DNA from: Ovis canadensis
Lineage: Eukaryota > Chordata > Mammalia > Artiodactyla > Bovidae
NCBI RefSeq assembly: GCF_042477335.2
Contig: NC_091255.1
Span: 38,170,501-38,234,500 of the forward strand
Length of the DNA stretch: 64,000 nt
Direction of reading: 5' to 3'
Shown: in pieces, positions 22,598-33,759 of the stretch
Layout of the letters: every line of letters begins with the position of its first letter
Numbering within the stretch: the stretch's first letter is position 1
Notes under the pieces: generated by a model
Databases searched by the model: none
Told to the model about the DNA's origin: nothing
The model's input: the letters and a program-made list of their open reading frames with translations, nothing else
Made by a program: the position numbers and the translations under genes

Positions 22598-23170
22598 AAA
22601 AAGTCAATGTTCACTATGCCTTTTGTTCCAGCCGCAGCGGGCATCTCTCTGCAGCAGGCTCTGCAGCTCCACCTCCAGGACTTGGCATGCACTTTCCCCT
22701 CTGCCTGGAAGCACACTTCCCTTCACTGCCTCTTCACTTTTCTGACCCCTGTCTTTTTACAGGGATCCCTTTGGGCATCCTGGCATGTCTTCCTCCTGTA
22801 GAAGCATCATACTCCAACAGAGTTATTTCTTAGCCTGTGCCAAACTTTCATTCAACTCATGAATGAGGTGTGGTAAGTCATTCCAACAAGGTCTCCAGTT
22901 CATCCACGCCGCCCCATATCTGTACTTCCCACCCTGCCACATACCAGTGACACGATAGCAAAGGAAATACTAGCAGAGACTGGAAAGTATGTGCCTAGCA
23001 GTGCTTGCCCTCACTTGCTGCTTGTGGAATCCAGCAACTACTGTATGAAAAGCTGGGGTTACTCTGCTGGGTGATTGGAGACACAGTTACGGTTGTCCCT
23101 CTTGCTCCGGTCAGCAGCCGGCCAATCACCTGTCAGGGAAGCAAGGACGTTTTGGATCACTCAGGGGCTG
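22598..23170. other. No gene recognised
   Basis: No repeat or exon identified. Confidence 0.45.
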
Positions 23171-23176
23171 GGTCCC

Positions 23177-23248
23177 ACTCCCATAGTGTAGTGGTTATTA
23201 CGTCTGCCTCATGCTCAGGGTAGGCCCACATTGTAGGGTGTTTTGCCA
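23177..23248 (+). pseudogene. tRNA-Val-like pseudogene or retro-tRNA relic
   Basis: The 5' half, 'ccatagtgtagtggttatta', is nearly the D-arm/A-box of mammalian tRNA-Val. An anticodon-arm-like stretch 'ctgcctcatgctcaggg' follows, with 4 of 5 stem pairs and CAT where CAC is expected. The T-arm/B-box is not recognisable, so no functional tRNA is expected. Confidence 0.45.
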
Positions 23249-24046
23249 GATAACTGCAAGCCCATAATCACGTCCAGTAGAGACCACTCATCTAACCCAG
23301 ATCAGAGGAACCGCCCAGCCAATATGCAGAATGAGATAAATGGCTCTTGTTTGAAGCCATTCAGTTTCCAGTTTTGTTGAAGCTACCTGATACATGAGGG
23401 GATTAACAGAAAGAAAAATAGCTGGTTCACTGAAAGATATGAGAGATTGGGATTTATATAGTCAGTGGGGGAAAAAAAAAAAAAACTGCTGAAAGAAAAG
23501 TACCAATTCACTTTTTGCAATTCAGTGTAAAACTGGTTAATATTCAACCGGGCAATAAAAACATCACCCATTATCTTCCATCAGAGACTCAGAGATGATA
23601 GTGTTTAGGAAATGAAAGAAAAAGTTTACCATCAAAGATGTCAGGGAGAGAGACTTCAGAAGGGCTGACTTGCCAAATATAAAACATAATGAGCCCTTAA
23701 AGAAAAAAAAAAAAAAAAAAACCTCTGTAAAATCACCAAGGTTATCAAGTTTAAATTAGCCTTTTCATGATGAAAAACATCAGCTTTCTCTGATCATTAT
23801 CATAATCCCAAAGGTCATGGCATATCTTCAGATATCAGGATAGCAAAAAAAATAAAGGGTAAATGGAAATTGTTACGGAGGAGTTGCAGGTTTATGGGAA
23901 ATAGACAAGGTTTTATGGTATAGGCAACCAGAGGCAGGCAAGGTGATCCTGTTTTTTTCATTTTAATTTTCTTCCTAGCTGTGGTATATAAACAGCTTGA
24001 TCACATTGGAATTAGAAAGTATAAGTGATTTTTATTTCCACAGTTG
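23249..24046. other. No gene recognised; A-rich runs
   Basis: A-tracts lie at about 23470-23484 and 23703-23721. Otherwise it is unclassified AT-rich sequence. Confidence 0.45.
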
Positions 24047-24254
24047 TGACTTCCCTGGTGGCTCAGATGGTAAATACTCCGCCTGCAATGAGGGAGACCT
24101 TGGTTCAGTCCCTGGGTTGGGAAGATCCCTTGGAGGAGGAAATGGCGACCTTCTCCAGTATTCTTGCCTGGAGAATCCCTAATCCAGAGGAACCTGGCTA
24201 CAGTCCATGGGGTTGCAAAGAGTTGGGCATGACTGAGTGACTAAGCACAGCACT
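24047..24254 (+). mobile_element. Bov-tA SINE
   Basis: Sense Bov-tA from 'gacttccctggtggctcaga' to 'gcatgactgagtgactaagc'. Confidence 0.92.
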
Positions 24255-24395
24255 TATTTACTGGTCAGAAAAAAAAAATTGTGTATCTGTTTTATAAAAG
24301 GTAACTTCTAATTTTATGCACGAGTTCTAATCAAGAATTTGTCAAAAATACATTCTCTTAGAGGGTCAGATGACTCCCCAACGGACTTTCTGGAG

Positions 24396-24596
24396 AATGC
24401 TCCAATGCTAAACAATCTGCCTGCAATGCTGGAGATGTGGGTTCAATCTGTGGGTTGGGAAGATCCCCGGGAGAAGGAAAAGGCAACCCACTCCAGTATT
24501 CTTGCCTGGGAAATCCCATGGACAGAGGAGCCTGGGGGGCATACAATCCATGGGGTCGCAAAGAGTCAGACACGACTGAGGGACTAACACATACCA
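24396..24596 (+). mobile_element. Bov-tA SINE, diverged head
   Basis: It starts at 'ccaatgctaaacaatctgcc' and continues through a typical BovA body to 'acgactgagggactaacac'. Confidence 0.88.
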
Positions 24597-25101
24597 GCAT
24601 CACTTTACATTCCAAGTCATGGATAATTTCCCCAAACACGTGAGTCCCTGATGCCCCGGTCCAGGTCAGAGGCCCCTCCTTGTGTTGTCAGAGCACCTGG
24701 ACCCACTTATCACAGTCCGCTGTCATACTGTAAGATGAGCTTGGGAAGGCTCCTCTAGACTCTGGCCTTCTTGAGGGTGGGGACTTTCCCAAAGTCTAGC
24801 ACAGGGCCTTGTTTAAAGCTTGTTGAATGAATGGGTCAGTAGATCATTTCCTCAGAGACCCAAGGACAGCGTTCCCCACACTTGGCGGCGCCAGAATTTC
24901 CAGGGGTGCTTTGCTCAGCAGCTCCCCAGATAATGCCCATCAAGTGATGGGCTGGAGCCACCTGGTCCTGCCTGGTGAGCGCTGACTCTGGTGGGCACAT
25001 TTCCTCAGGACTCTGGTTCAGTGACATCACGTTAGTGGTTTGAGACTGGGCATGGCCGGAGCATTTACACCATGGAATTGGCAAAGGCTGCCAGTGAGGG
25101 T

Positions 25102-25378
25102 CGGAGAAGGCAATGGCACCCCACTCCAGTACTCTTGCCTGGAAAATCCCATGGACGGGGGAGCCAGGTAGGCTGCAGTCCATGGGGTCGCTAAGAGTCG
25201 GACATGACTGAGCGACTTCACTTTCACCTTTCACTTTCATGCATTGGAGAAGGAAATGGCAACCCACTCCAGTGTTCTTGCCTGGAGAACCCCAGGGACG
25301 GGGGAGCCTGGTGGGCTGCTGTCTATGGGGTCTCACAGAGTCGGACATGACTGACACGACTTAGCAGCAGCAGCAGCA
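25102..25378 (+). mobile_element. Bov-A2 dimeric SINE
   Basis: Two BovA monomers end in a (CAG)n tail. The perfect 12-bp target duplication GCCAGTGAGGGT occurs at 25090-25101 and 25379-25390, indicating a comparatively recent insertion. Confidence 0.97.
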
Positions 25379-25479
25379 GCCAGTGAGGGTTTTGGTTCAT
25401 GAGATCCAGCTTTCCAGCATGTCACTGACCTTCCTCCTCTCTCGTCCAAGGACTAATGTTTGAGAATCATTGACCTAGG

Positions 25480-25728
25480 ATAGGGTCAGCCAACCACAGC
25501 AAGTGGGCTAAATCCAGCCAGCTGTCTGCTTTTGTGCTGCCCATGGCTGGGACAGTTTCTACACCTTTAGAGGGTTGTCAGAGGAGGAGGAGAATAAGAG
25601 AAATAGGAGGAGAGGAAGGGGAGGAAGGGGTGGGGGTGGGAGGGGGAAATGAGATTCCCTGCAAAGCCTAAAATGTTTCATATCTGGCCTTTTATGGAAA
25701 AAGCTTGCTGACCCCTGACCTAGAGAAG
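25480..25728. mobile_element. hAT-type MITE with purine-rich interior
   Basis: The left end 'gggtcagccaacc' and the right end 'atctggccttttatggaaaa' to 'gctgacccctga' match the same hAT MITE as at 4519-4650. The interior is replaced by a GGA-rich run at 25581-25650. Confidence 0.55.
25581..25650 (+). repeat. GGA-rich purine tract with G-quadruplex potential
   Basis: 'ggggaggaaggggtgggg' and following G-runs give four or more closely spaced G-tracts. Confidence 0.75.
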
Positions 25729-25734
25729 CTTCTT

Positions 25735-25870
25735 AGCCTTGACCGCACATTAAAATCACCTTGGAGACTTTTCATACGTTTTAGTACTTGGATTCCATAA
25801 CGTCCAAGCTGGGATCTGGGCGTCTGTGTATTTTCACAGCTCCCCAGGGGACTCACATTTTTCTGTCTGG
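25735..25870 (+). mobile_element. MER5-type hAT MITE fragment
   Basis: 'cgcacattaaaatcaccttg' and 'cacagctccccaggggactc' fit the MER5 layout. Confidence 0.55.
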
Positions 25871-26665
25871 AGTCCCAGGTTTCCTGGCTATTTCCCCACC
25901 TTGCCTCTGTTGCCATTTCCAACCTTGTCCCAGCTACCCTGAGTGTTCCCTGTCCTGGGGGAGGGTCTCTTTAGGGTTGCCTTGGATCTGAAAGGCATTT
26001 CTTTTGCCTGGAAACAAGTGACGGCGGTGGGGCTGGGAGTGGGCAAGGCTTCCAGGTGAGCACAGCTGAAGACTGGGGATGTGAGGAGGGTGCTGATAGC
26101 CGAGCTGTTCTTCACTCACCTTCTTACTCCCACTCCAAATCCTGGAGCTCGCCAAACACATTGGGCAGAAATATTATTCCTTGGTTGGGGTAAACTGGGT
26201 AGGGGAGAAGTTGTTAATCTTCTATGTCTGAGTCAGGGATTTGACTTGCCCTCTCACGCTCACTGAGCATTCTTGAGAAGGAAGGGGATGCAGGATTCTG
26301 GAAGCTGCACCCCTCACCTGCCGCCCAGGTGTCTGCTTGCTTTGAGGTGTGACTTCAAAGGAGTGAGGTGGGTGATTGTTAATCAACAAACCGGCTCCAG
26401 TAGTACATCTCTGGGGCCTCAGGTAGAACACATCATCCCAGAAGACTGCCGTTACCCAAGCAATTGGGTAACTTTCTTGGGAGTTACTTCCAGAGCCTAC
26501 AGCAAGTTCTTCTGAGTTTATTCTGTGTTGGTGATTTTCTTTGGAGGAGAGCTTACTTTTTAGGAATCACTAAAATCCAATTGGAATAAAATGGATTGAT
26601 ACAATTTGAGGTTAAAAAATAATCCAATAATTTGTACAAAAGAAAGAAATTGAAAGTACCAATAG
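25871..26665. other. No gene recognised
   Basis: No repeat or supported exon seen. Confidence 0.45.
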
Positions 26666-26667
26666 AT

Positions 26668-26872
26668 GGCCTAGCTTCATGGTTGAGAACATAGGTCTTT
26701 ATCATTTGGGTTCAAAGCCAGCCTCTACCACAGCCACTGCTAGCCCTGCAAACTTGATCAGGTTGCTTAAACTTTGTGCCTTACTTTTTCTCATCTGTAA
26801 AATGGGATCCTATCTCACCGAGTTGTTGTGAGGATTAAATTATACATTAATACATAGAAAGGGCTCAAATCT
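26668..26872 (+). mobile_element. MIR SINE, near full length
   Basis: 'tggttgagaacataggtc', 'gggttcaaagccagcc', 'ctcatctgtaaaatggga' and 'gttgtgaggattaaatta' follow the complete MIR order. Confidence 0.92.
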
Positions 26873-27031
26873 TCATTGTTAGTGTTGGAGTCCTTGTGCA
26901 GCCCATACTGGCTTTGGAGGCTATTAAAAAAAATTCTAGAAATGGTTTTGGACTATGGCAGTGGCATGATAATATCAAGTCTACAGCCTCCCAACTTGGC
27001 CATTTCAAATAATGTATTTGGATGTATGTAT

Positions 27032-27250
27032 GGGGCTTCCCTGGAGTCTCAGAGGGTAAAGAATCTGCCTGCAATGCAGGAGACCTGGGTTCAATTCCCT
27101 GAATTAGGAGGACCCCCGGAGGAGGAAATGGCAGCCCATTCCAGTATTGGAGCCTGAAGAACTCCATGGACAAAGGAGCCTGGTGGGCTATAGTCCATGG
27201 GGTTGAAAAGAGTCAGACGTGGTCGAACGACTAACCCTTTCACTTTCACA
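27032..27250 (+). mobile_element. Bov-tA SINE
   Basis: Sense Bov-tA from 'ggggcttccctggagtctca' to 'cgactaaccctttcactttc'. Confidence 0.92.
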
Positions 27251-27423
27251 TTCATGGTTACTTTAAAGTGGGTTTCCAAACTTTCCCTTCTGATCACCCA
27301 AGGAGGATGCTAGCCTAGCCCGTTTTCTCCCCACTGTCATTGCAGGTCCTCCCTTACTAGAAGGTTTCTTTTGAATTTTGTAACGCCAATTGGGAAGCAA
27401 AGGGAGGGAAGGGAGGTCTGAGG

Positions 27424-27628
27424 GCAGTTGTTTAGTCACTAAGTCACGTATGATTCTTGCAATCCCATGGCCTTTAGCCCACCAGGCTCCTCTGTCCATG
27501 GGATTTCCCAGGCAAGAATATTGAAGCGGGTTGTCATTTCCTCCTCCAGGGAATCTTTACAGTCCAGGGACTGAACCCACATCTCCTGCATTGGTAGGTG
27601 GATTCTTTACCACTGAGCCACCAGGGGG
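27424..27628 (-). mobile_element. Bov-tA SINE
   Basis: Antisense full-length Bov-tA ending 'ccactgagccaccaggggg'. Confidence 0.92.
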
Positions 27629-27903
27629 TAGAAGACCCTGGGGGCAATACCCTGCTCCATTATTTCCGTCTGGGAAGAGCTTAGGGGTGCCAGAATGATT
27701 GGAAATGAGGAAAATGAAACTATACTTGACATTGGACATGTCTACTGCCAATGTTAAAGACTGAGGGGAAGCTCACTTCCCCTGACCCCCCTTGGCACCT
27801 GCAGGGGGATGTTTGGAGTACAGTTCTATGACTTTTAACCCATGAATAGGTTTGTTAGCCACCACCACAATCAGGGGGGTTTCCAAGTGGCTCAGTGGTA
27901 AAG

Positions 27904-30900
27904 GGGCTTCCCTAGCAGCGGCGGCTGCGCAGGCCTAGAGGAGCTATCCCCCGTGGAAGGTGAGGAACGGCGGCGGTAAGGAGATACCCTTAGTCCAAGG
28001 TAAGGAGCAATGGCTGTGCTTTGCTGGAGCAGCCGTGAAGAAATACCCCATGCCCAAGGTAAGAGAAACCCAAGTAAGATGGTAGGTGTTGCAAGAGGGC
28101 ATCAGAGGGCAGACACACTGAAACCATACTCACAGAAAACTAGTCAATCTAATCACACTAGGACCACAGCCTTGTCTATCTCAATGAAACCAAGCCATGC
28201 CTGGGGGGCAATCCAAGACGGGCGGGTCATGGTGGAGAGGTCTGACAGAATGTGGTCCACTGGAGAAGGGAATGGCAAACCACTGCAGTATTCTTGCCTT
28301 GAGAACCCCATGAACAGTATGAAAAGGCAAAATGATAGGATAGGATACTGAAAGAGGAACTCCCCAGGTCAGTAGGTGCCCAATATGCTACTGGAGATCA
28401 GTGGAGAAATAACTCCAGAAAGAATGAAGGGATGGAGCCAAAGCAAGAACAATACCCAGTTGTGGATGTGACTGGTGATAGAAGCAAGGTCTGATGCTGT
28501 AAAGAGCAATATTGCATAGGAACCTGGAATGTCAGGTCCATGAATCAAGGCAAATTGGAAGTGGTCAAACAAGAGATGGCAAGGGTGAACGTCGACATTC
28601 TAGGAATCAGCGAACTAAAATGGACTGGAATGGGTGAATTTAACTCAGATGACCATTATATCTACTACTGCAGGCAGGAATCCCTCAGAAGAAATGGAGT
28701 AGCCATCATGGTCAACAAAAGAGTCCAAAATGCAGTACTTGGATGCAATCTCAAAAACGACAGAATGATCTCTGTTCGTCTCCAAGGCAAACCATTCAAT
28801 ATCACAGTAATCCAAGTCTATGCACCAACCAGTAATGCTGAAGAAGCTGAAGTTGAACGGTTTTATGAAGACCTACAAGACCTTTTAGAACCAACACCCA
28901 AAAAAGATGTCCTTTTCATTATAGGGGACTGGAATGCAAAAGCACGAAGTCAGAAACACCTGGAGTAACAGGAAAATTTGGCCTTGGAATGCAGAATGAA
29001 GCAGGGCAAAGACTAATAGAGTTTTGCCAAGAAAATTCACTGGTCATAGCAAACACCCTCTTCCAACAACACAAGAGAAGACTTTACACATGGATATCAC
29101 CAGATGGTCAACACCGAAATCAGACTGATTATATTCTATGCAGCCAAAGATGGAGAAGCTCTACACAGTCAGCAAAAATAAGACCAGGAGCTGACTGTGG
29201 CTCAGATCATGAACTTCTTATTACCAAATTCAGACTTAAATTGAAAAAAGTAGGGAAAACCGCTAGACCATTCAGGTATGACCTAAATCAAATCCTTTAT
29301 GATTATACAGTGGAAGTGAGAAATAGATTTAAGGGCCTAGATCTGATAGATAGAGTGCCTGATGAACTATGGAATGAGGTTCGTGACATTGTACAGGAGA
29401 CAGGGATCAAGACCATCTCCATGGAAAAGAAATGCAAAAAAGCAAAATGGCTGTCTTGGGAGGCCTTACAAATAGCTGTGAGAAGAAGAGAAGTGAAAAG
29501 CAAAGGAGAAAAGAAAAGATATAAGCATCTGAATGCAGAGTTCCAAAGAATAGTAAGAAGAGAGAAGAAAGCCTTCTTCAGCGATCAATGCAAAGAAATA
29601 GAGGAAAACAACAGAATGGGAAAGACTAGACATCTCTTCAAGAAAATTAGAGATACCAAGGGAATATTTCATGCAAAGATGGGCTCGATAAAGGACAGAA
29701 ATGGTATGGACCTAACAGAAGCAGAAGATATTAAGAAGAGGTGGCAAGAATACACAGAAGAACTGTACAAAAAAGATTTTCATGACCCAGATAATCATGA
29801 TGATGTGATCACTAACTAGAGCCAGACATCCTGGAATGTGAAGTCAAGTGGGCCTTAGAAAGCATCACTATGAACAAAGCTAGTGGAGGTGATGGAATTC
29901 CAGTTGAGCTGTTTCAAATCCTGAAAGATGATGCTGTGAAAGTGCTGCACTCAATATGCCAGCAAATTTGGAAAACTCAGCAGTGACCATAGGACTGGAA
30001 AAGGTCAGTATTCATTCCAATTTCAAAGAAAGGCAATGCCAAAGAATGCTCAAACTACCACACAATTGCACTCATCTCACATGCTAGTAAGGTAATGCTC
30101 AAAATTCTCTAAGCCAGGCTTCAGCAATACGTGAACCGTGAACTCCCTGATGTTCAAGCTGGTTTTCGAAAAGGCAGAGGAACCAGAGATCAAATTGCCA
30201 ACATCCGCTGGATCATGGAAAAAGCAAGAGAGTTCCAGAAAAACATCTATTTCTGCTTTATTGACTATGCCAAAGCCTTTGACTGTGTGGATCACAATCA
30301 ACTGTGGAAAATTCTGAAAGAGATGGGAATACCAGACCACCTGACCTGCCTCTTGAGAAATCTGTATGCAGGTCAGGAAGCAACAGTTAGAACTGGACAT
30401 GGAACAACAGACTGGTTCCAAATAGGAAAAGGAGTACGTCAAGGCTGTATATTGTCACCCTGCTTATTTAACTTATATGCAGAGTACATCATGAGAAACA
30501 TTGGACTGGAAGAAACACAAGCTGGAACCAAGATTGCCGGGAGAAATATCAATAACCTCAGATATGCAGATGACACCACCCTTATGGCAGAAAGTGAAGA
30601 GTAACTAAAGAGCCTCTTGATGAAAGTGAAAGAGGAGAGTGAAAAAGTTGGCTTAAAGCTCAACATTCAGAAAACGAAGATCATGGCATCTGGGCCCATC
30701 GCTGCATGGGAAATAGATGGGGAAACAGTGGAAACAGTGTCAGACTTTATTTTTTTGGGCTCCATAATCACTGCAGATGGTGACTGCAGCCATAAAATTA
30801 AAAGACGCTTACTCCTTGGAAGGCTAGTTATGACCAACCTAGATAGTATATTCAAAAGCAGATACATTACTTTGCTGACTAAGGTCCATCTAGTCAAGGC

Positions 30901-31325
30901 TATGGTTTTTCCAGTGGTCATGTATGGATGTGAGAGTTGGACTGTGAAGAAGGCTGAGCGCCGAAGAATTGATGCTTTTGAACTGTGGTGTTGGAGAAGA
31001 CTCTTGAGAGTCCCTTGGACTGCAAGGAGATCCAACCAGTCCATTCTGAAGGAGATCAACCCTGGGATTTCTTTGGAAGGAATGATGCTAAAGCTGAAAC
31101 TCCAGTACTTTGGCCACCTCATGAGAAGAGTTGACTCATTGGAAAAGACTCTGATGCTGGGAGGGATTGGGGGCAGGAGGAGAAGGGGACGACCAAGGAT
31201 GAGATGGCATTACGGACTCGATGGACGTGAGTCTGAGTGAACTCCGGGAGATGGTGATGAACAGGGGGGCCTGGTATGCTGCGATTCATGGAGTCAAAAG
31301 AGTTGGACACTGAGCGACTGAACTG
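27904..31325 (+). mobile_element. BovB LINE (RTE class), essentially full length, 3.42 kb, inactive
   Basis: The 5' end is GC-rich ('cagcggcggctgcgc') with a 5' UTR-like stretch to about 28540. The ORF then encodes, in order, an AP endonuclease domain (RMARVNVDILGISELKWTG near 28575-28630, FIIGDWNAKA near 28915-28945), a linker, and a reverse transcriptase (GVRQGCILSPCLFNLYAEY near 30430-30485, LRYADDTTLMAES near 30555-30598). The C-terminal region ends near 31240, and the tail is tandem 'gaact'. In-frame stops or shifts near 28966, 29817, 29982, 30109 and 30602 kill it. The target duplication is 18/19 nt with one base inserted (27886-27903 and 31326-31344). BovB is the LINE known for horizontal transfer between reptiles and ruminants. 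Confidence 0.97.
28540..31240 (+). pseudogene. BovB ORF2-type polyprotein (endonuclease-reverse transcriptase), broken
   Basis: The longest uninterrupted pieces are 28540-28968 (142 aa, endonuclease), 28989-29819 (276 aa, linker), 30131-30604 (157 aa, RT fingers and palm including YADD) and 30617-31240 (207 aa, thumb and C-terminus). The catalytic YADD box is intact, but the frame is interrupted at least five times, so no full enzyme can be made. Confidence 0.93.
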
Positions 31326-31499
31326 AGTGGCTCAGATGGTAAAGAATCTGCCTGCAATGAAGGAGACTCAGGTTCAATCCCTGGTTTGGGAAGGTCGCCT
31401 AGAGAAGGGAATGGCAACCCATTCCAGAATTCTTGCCTGAAAAATTTGGGGTTGCAAAGAATTGGACATGACTGAGCGACTAACCCTTTGCCTTCCCTT

Positions 31500-31702
31500 C
31501 AATGGTAAAGAATCTGCCTGCCAACGCAGTAGATGCAGGAGACATGGGTTCAGTCCCTGGGTTGAGAAGATCCCCTGGAGGAGGAAATGGCAAATCACTT
31601 CAGTATTCTTGCCTGGATAATCCCATGGACAGAGGAGCCTGGTAGTCTGTGGGGTCAAGAAGAATCCAACACAACTGAGCTCCCAAGCAGCAACAACGAC
31701 AA
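31500..31702 (+). mobile_element. Bov-tA SINE
   Basis: Sense Bov-tA with a truncated head, starting 'atggtaaagaatctgcctgc' and ending 'caacacaactgagct'. Confidence 0.88.
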
Positions 31703-32261
31703 TCAGGATACAGAGCAGTTCTATCACCCGAAACCCTCCCTTGAAATTCCTTTGAAATCACACCCTCACCTCAGCCCTAACCCTGATAAGTACCTATCTC
31801 TTCTCCATCACATTGGGTTTGTCTTTTCATGCTTATCTACAATCACATAGCCTGTAACCTTTGAGAATGGCCTTTTTCACTCATCACAGTGCCTCTAAGA
31901 TTTAGCCAGGTTGTATCTGAAACATGTTTCTTTTTTTACTGAGTAGTATTTCACTGTATGGCTGTACCATAGTTTGCTTATTGAATCACTCCTTAAAGGA
32001 CATTTGAGTGGTTACCAGTTTGGGACGATTATGAGTAGAGCTGTTATAAATATTTGTGGTTTTGTGTGAACATAACTTTCCATTTTTGTAGGGTAAATAC
32101 TCAGGAGTAGGTTTCACGGGTCATCTGAAAAGTGTGTGTTTAACTATATAAGAGGTTGTCAAATGTGGAAAACAACTTATGGTTACCAAAGGGGAAAGGG
32201 AGTGGGGAGGATAAATTAGGATTATGGGATTAACATATAGACATTACTATATATAAAATGG

Positions 32262-32482
32262 GTTCCCCCAGTGGCTTAACAGTAGAGAATCTGCCTGCAA
32301 TGCAGGAGATGAGGGAGATTCAGGTTTGATCCCTGGGTCAAGAAGATCCCCTGAGAAGGAAATGGCAACCACTCCAGTTTTTTTTTCTTTTTTGCCTGAA
32401 AAATCCCATGGACAGAGGAGCCTGGTGGGATACAGTCCAAATGGTTGCAAAGAGTCAGATGCAACTGAGTAAGCACATAGTA
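32262..32482 (+). mobile_element. Bov-tA SINE
   Basis: Sense Bov-tA with a poly-T expansion in its middle ('ttttttttctttttt' near 32380). Confidence 0.88.
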
Positions 32483-32618
32483 ATAAGTGTGTAGTAATGT
32501 CTTAAAGTGGATTTAACTTACACTTTCCTCAGGCCTATTGATGTTGAACATATTTACTATCATATGGCGAACGATGGTGAAGTGTCTGCTAACTCCTTGC
32601 CCGTTTTCAAATTGGGTT

Positions 32619-33068
32619 TGTCAACTATGAGTGCCATCTGCCTCCACAAGGATTAAATCAGATGCTGCTGCAGCTCTGAATTTTCACCACCCCTGACAGG
32701 AGTTCAGGGTGAAGAGCAGAAATGTGCTGGGGGAAAACTGGCAGAACAGGTCTTCAGATGGATATTTTCAGGAGCCTATTTTGTGAGCTCAATTCTTGTA
32801 CCTCCTCATATCTCGAAAAGCATTAAAAATCCTTCATGGTGACAACTTCTCCTCATGATTCACAGCAACCTTGTGCAAAAAATACGTGCTTGATTGCATG
32901 TACTCTCCCTTCCCCCATATCACCTGTATACTGACCTTTCCCCCTTGCCTCTTTGGAGCAGTTTCTCAGAGCTGTCTGAAATGCTGTCTCCTAGGCTGCA
33001 GCCCTCATTTTATCTCAAATAAAACTTAACTTGGGACTCTCAAGTTGTGAATTTTTTTCAAGTTGACA
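32619..33068 (+). mobile_element. Solo-LTR-like element, 450 bp, class I ERV type
   Basis: It starts TGTCAACT and ends AGTTGACA: an 8-bp inverted terminal repeat with canonical TG...CA ends. It is flanked by a 4-bp duplication GGTT (32615-32618 and 33069-33072), as made by gammaretrovirus-like integrases. AATAAA at 33018-33023 sits 45 bp before the 3' end, as expected near the R/U5 boundary. Removing the element restores the antisense L1 sequence across the junction. No internal viral genes are present. Family name not assigned. Confidence 0.82.
33018..33023 (+). terminator. LTR polyadenylation signal AATAAA
   Basis: Canonical hexamer in the 3' part of the LTR-like element. Confidence 0.6.
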
Positions 33069-33520
33069 GGTTGTTTTCTTGTTACTGAATTTTGAGAATT
33101 CTTTATATATTCTGGATGCAAATATTTTGTTGGATGTGTGATTTGAGAATCTTTTTTTCCCGGTCTATAGCTTCTCTTTTCATTTGTTTAACAGTGTCTT
33201 AGGCAGAAGAAAGGATTATAATTTGATGAGGTCCAATTTATCAGTTTTTAAGAATAGATCATTGTTTTGGTGCCATGTCTAAGGGTTTTTTGTCTAACCG
33301 GCCTCACATTCCTGGGATAAACACCACTTAGCTGTGGTATATTGTTCTTCTGTATTGCTGAAATCAATTTGCTTACATTTTATTGGGGATATTTTCATCT
33401 ATTCCCATGTCACCCAGGCCTCCCTGTGTGTAGTCTGGGCCTTCAGAGATATGTCAAAGCAACTGGTTTTATTTTTTAAAAAACAACTCACCTGATGTTT
33501 GCCCTCAGAAGCTTTCCCTT

Positions 33521-33640
33521 CCTGGTAGTTCTCAAGGCTGGCTACACGTTAGAGTCGTCTGGATACCTTAGAATGTGTGTGAACATGCCGCCCTCTCCCC
33601 CACCCCCCATCAGAGGTTGATTCAATTGGTCTAGGAGGTG
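33521..33640 (+). mobile_element. MER5-type hAT MITE fragment
   Basis: 'gtagttctcaaggctggcta' with 'cacgttagagtcgtctgga' and 'gattcaattggtctaggagg' fit MER5B-like sequence. Confidence 0.55.
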
Positions 33641-33654
33641 ATATATAGGTAGAT

Positions 33655-33739
33655 CAGTTCAGTTCAGTTCAGTCGCTCAGTCGTGTCCAACTCTTTGCGA
33701 CCTCATGAATTGCAGCACGCCAGGCCTCCCTGTCCATCA
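33655..33739 (-). mobile_element. Very short BovB 3'-end insertion (85 bp)
   Basis: Only the terminal 85 bp of BovB are present ('cagttcagttcagttcagtc' onward). An ATAGGTAGAT-type duplication lies on both sides (33645-33654; 33740-33753 with an extra GGTA). Confidence 0.88.
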
Positions 33740-33759
33740 ATAGGTAGGTAGATAAAACC

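Larger units (their letters stand above)
27878..31478 (+). mobile_element. Bov-tA SINE interrupted by a full-length BovB
   Basis: The SINE head occupies 27878-27903. After the BovB, the copy resumes at 31326 and runs to about 31478. Confidence 0.85.
31880..33400 (-). mobile_element. Ancient L1 ORF2 remnant, interrupted
   Basis: Antisense L1: 'tatggctgtaccatagtttg' (31950s), 'ccttgcccgttttcaaattg' (32595-32614), resuming after the LTR with 'gttgttttcttgttactg' and 'gaggtccaatttatcag'. It is interrupted by a sense L1 scrap (about 32165-32261), a Bov-tA and a solo-LTR-like element. Confidence 0.7.

Noticed and set aside
27904-28010. GC-rich CGGCGG segment as a gene promoter CpG island
   Set aside because: It is the 5' end of the BovB element, only about 80 bp long, and lies inside the target duplication boundaries.
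28540-31240. BovB endonuclease-RT frames as a host gene or active reverse transcriptase
   Set aside because: They are pieces of one dead LINE with target duplications; similar pieces recur at six or more places in the window.
32619-33068. Possible provirus
   Set aside because: No gag, pol or env sequence and only one LTR; the 4-bp duplication directly flanks a single LTR.
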